Source: Candidatus Sericytochromatia bacterium
GTDB taxonomy: Bacteria; Cyanobacteriota; Sericytochromatia; JACMPN01
Direction of reading: 5' to 3'
Length of the DNA: 25,210 nt
Assembly: GCA_014377495.1 (NCBI GenBank)
Contig: JACMPN010000027.1
Location: forward strand, 1-25,210
Shown here: positions 23,846 to 25,210 of the stretch, one piece after another
Position numbering within the stretch: position 1 is the stretch's first letter
Layout: every line of letters begins with the position of its first letter
Notes under the pieces: generated by a model
The model's input: only the letters and a program-made list of their open reading frames with translations
The model's database searches: none
Told to the model about the DNA's origin: nothing
Program-made: the position numbers and the translations under genes

Positions 23846-24337
23846 ATGGTCACGATCTCGAACAGTTTTCGCAATCTGACCCAGCAGGCCGGCAATATCT
23901 CCCCGGGACTTGCGGCGGCCGTCGATGCCGTCACCCACCGGGCCTCGCCAAAGTCCCACGCGGCCAACTTAGCCGTCGATGCCCTTTCCGACCTGCTGAA
24001 CAACAACGCCATGGACAGTGACAACGCTTTGATCATCGATGTCAGCCGCAGCACGGATCGGTACGAGACCTATGGGTATCCCGACCGGATGGCCCAGCCC
24101 TACGCCCTGATCAAGCGTCCCGTGGGTCAGGGCGTCCACTATTCCAGCCGGACGGCCACCGTGGACACCCCGGACGGCCCTGTGACGACCACCATCGAGT
24201 CGGCCGAGTACTACACCCGGCCCCTGACGCCCGAAGAGATTGCGTACCTCGATCAGGAAGACCGCCTCAAGCGCCTCCGGCCCAAGCCGGGCGACATCGA
24301 CTGGATCACCAAGCCGAAGCACATGCGGGCGATCTAG
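23846..24337 (+). CDS. Hypothetical protein, 163 residues
   Basis: Not recognised. The start at ATG 23846 is set by an excellent ribosome-binding site, GGGAGG at 23832-23837, eight bases upstream; the open frame before it (from 23702) has atypical composition and is not used. The product is soluble-looking, without a signal peptide, membrane segment or cysteine. Residues 1-60 are Ala/Asn-rich and probably helical (SPGLAAAVDAVTHRA, LAVDALSDLLNNN). The middle has ALIIDVSRSTDRYETYGYP and tyrosine-rich beta-like segments, with a TATVDTPDGPVTTTIESAEYYT hairpin-like stretch. The C-terminus is charged (LTPEEIAYLDQEDRLKRLRPKPGD). It stands alone between its own promoter region and a strong terminator, so it is probably a monocistronic gene. 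Confidence 0.75.
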   Translation: MVTISNSFRNLTQQAGNISPGLAAAVDAVTHRASPKSHAANLAVDALSDLLNNNAMDSDNALIIDVSRSTDRYETYGYPDRMAQPYALIKRPVGQGVHYSSRTATVDTPDGPVTTTIESAEYYTRPLTPEEIAYLDQEDRLKRLRPKPGDIDWITKPKHMRAI

Positions 24338-24350
24338 CGCGTCTCGCGGT

Positions 24351-24401
24351 AAGGGCCTATCCGAGTAGGGGCGACTGAGCGCCTTACTGGGGTAGGCCCT
24401 T
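24351..24401. terminator. Long bidirectional terminator hairpin between convergent genes
   Basis: AAGGGCCTA (24351-24359) pairs with TAGGCCCTT (24393-24401). Inside it AGTAGGGGCG pairs imperfectly with CGCCTTACT (24364-24373 with 24380-24388). The result is an almost continuous stem of about 20 bp with a six-base loop. It fills the 78-base gap between the stop of the 163-residue gene and the stop of the minus-strand lipoprotein gene. Confidence 0.85.
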
Positions 24402-24415
24402 TGGGTAACGCCGGA

Positions 24416-25066
24416 TCACATGACGACGATAAACCCGTGCAGGGTGAAAGGAACGGTACCGTTGATCACGTACTCATAAGTGCCGGGTACCGTGAAGACA
24501 GCGGTGGTGCCCGATGAGGGACTGGTCGCCAGTGGAACGATCGGAAAGGCCGGCGAACCGAACGGTATGATCGTCCAGGGTACCCCCGAGTTGACGTTGT
24601 TGAAGGTGACCGTGCCGCCCACGGTGATGCTGACGTGCTGCGGACCAAAGGGTGTCATCGGGTTATAGATGTTGACCGTCGCCGAAATGGGTGCCACGGT
24701 CGCACTTGCGGTCGGGCTCGGGCTCGGGGTGGGCGATTGGCTTGGCGTCGGACTCGCTGGCGGGCTCTTGGTCGGTGACGGGCTTGGCGAAACGCTGGGA
24801 CTTGGCGATGCGCTGGCGGAAGGTGTAGCGGCAGCGGATGGGACCGGCGATGGCGTGGCGCTGGCTGCTGGCGAGCCGGAACCGGAAGGGGTCGGCGACG
24901 GGGCCGGGGTCACGCACACGCCAAGCGCATTGACGGTGCCGAGGCAGGGCGTGGCTCCCCAGATGCCGGCGCCGGTGGCCGAGCCACCGATGCAGCCAGA
25001 GAGCCAGGTGGCCGATACGGTGGCGGCGGCCGTGAAAACGAGCGCAAATTGTTTATTCGATGCCAT
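24416..25066 (-). CDS. Lipoprotein with Ser/Pro/Thr stalk and cupredoxin-like domain lacking copper ligands
   Basis: 216 residues. A signal peptide with lipobox LSGC (Cys25) indicates membrane anchoring outside the cytoplasm. Cys41 and Cys51 could form a small disulfide loop. Residues about 53-126 are a Ser/Pro/Thr/Ala stalk, probably extended and possibly glycosylated. Residues about 128-216 resemble plastocyanin/cupredoxin: HVSITVGGTVTFNNVNSG, then FTVPGTYEYV and HGFIVVM at the end. The expected copper ligands are missing: Trp164 is where the first His should be, there is no Cys or His in the YEYVINGTVPF segment, and Leu209 is where Met usually lies. A GAGGAG site lies about 12 bases before the ATG. 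Function unknown; possibly structural or ligand-binding rather than electron transfer. Confidence 0.85.
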   Translation of the reverse strand: MASNKQFALVFTAAATVSATWLSGCIGGSATGAGIWGATPCLGTVNALGVCVTPAPSPTPSGSGSPAASATPSPVPSAAATPSASASPSPSVSPSPSPTKSPPASPTPSQSPTPSPSPTASATVAPISATVNIYNPMTPFGPQHVSITVGGTVTFNNVNSGVPWTIIPFGSPAFPIVPLATSPSSGTTAVFTVPGTYEYVINGTVPFTLHGFIVVM

Positions 25067-25210
25067 AGCTACGGAAAGCTCCTCAGACGAAAGGATATTG
25101 GCGACAATTTAACGGGCGTGACTGGCTGAGTGAGGATAATCCCGTCACCGGGCAAGAACGTCTCGATGTAGACCGGGCAGTAATTTGCCAAAGAGCCCTG
25201 AATGCAACGC
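25067..25210 (-). other. Right-edge region upstream of the lipoprotein; possible 3' end of another gene
   Basis: On the minus strand one frame is open from the right edge to a TAG at 25069-25071, two bases before the lipoprotein ATG. The spacing would suit an operon. The 46 codons have a noticeably lower G/C content at third positions than the surrounding genes, and the stretch near 25090-25115 is relatively A/T-rich, as in intergenic sequence. I cannot tell whether it is coding. Confidence 0.2.

Noticed and set aside
22603..24337. Integrated mobile element marked by the tyrosine recombinase
   Set aside because: No flanking tRNA, direct-repeat attachment sites, phage or transfer genes are visible, and composition does not shift.
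24669..25112. 147-codon plus-strand frame with LGVG-like repeats
   Set aside because: It is the antisense reading of the Ser/Pro/Thr stalk of the minus-strand lipoprotein.

Overview
The window is GC-rich, densely packed bacterial chromosome. I saw no rRNA, tRNA, CRISPR array, transposase or phage structural gene. Pyruvyl-transferase CsaB beside a WecG/TagA glycosyltransferase, FtsEX and a CHASE2 adenylate cyclase suggests a Terrabacteria-type lineage that pyruvylates a ManNAc-containing wall polymer. A non-photosynthetic relative of Cyanobacteria or a GC-rich Bacillota would fit. The phylum cannot be fixed from this sequence alone.

Layout. (1) Positions 2-10864 are one enormous open reading frame, cut by the left edge (at least 3,620 codons here). 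It is almost wholly Pro/Ala/Gly/Gln/Ser/Thr/Val low-complexity sequence. It starts with 42-bp tandem repeats and ends in a helical, charged segment followed by a domain resembling the C-terminal domain of the flagellar hook-length control protein FliK. (2) 10957-13033 is a three-gene tungstate/oxyanion ABC importer operon (permease, ATPase, lipoprotein binding protein) whose ATPase lacks two usual catalytic residues. (3) 13042-14280 (minus) is an MFS exporter, convergent with the importer operon and divergent from tlyA. (4) 14399-15244 is tlyA, an rRNA 2'-O-methyltransferase with a possible leaderless promoter. (5) 15445-20587 is a tightly coupled run: CHASE2 adenylate cyclase, csaB, wecG/tagA, ftsE, ftsX. 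Stop and start codons overlap or nearly touch, so one operon for envelope-polymer modification, division/wall-hydrolase control and cAMP signalling is likely. (6) 20689-21378 is a small heat-shock protein with an unusual Gln/Ala-rich tail. It meets arginase (21467-22372, minus) at a bidirectional terminator. (7) 22603-23469 (minus) is a Xer-type tyrosine recombinase. (8) 23846-24337 is an unrecognised 163-residue protein. (9) 24416-25066 (minus) is a lipoprotein with a Ser/Pro/Thr stalk and a cupredoxin-like domain that has lost the expected copper ligands.

The most unusual item is the giant FliK-like protein. A ruler-type architecture (long disordered N-terminus plus a compact secretion-switch-like C-terminus) at roughly nine times the usual FliK length is not something I know to be described. 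No flagellar or type III secretion gene is visible beside it, so its function is open.
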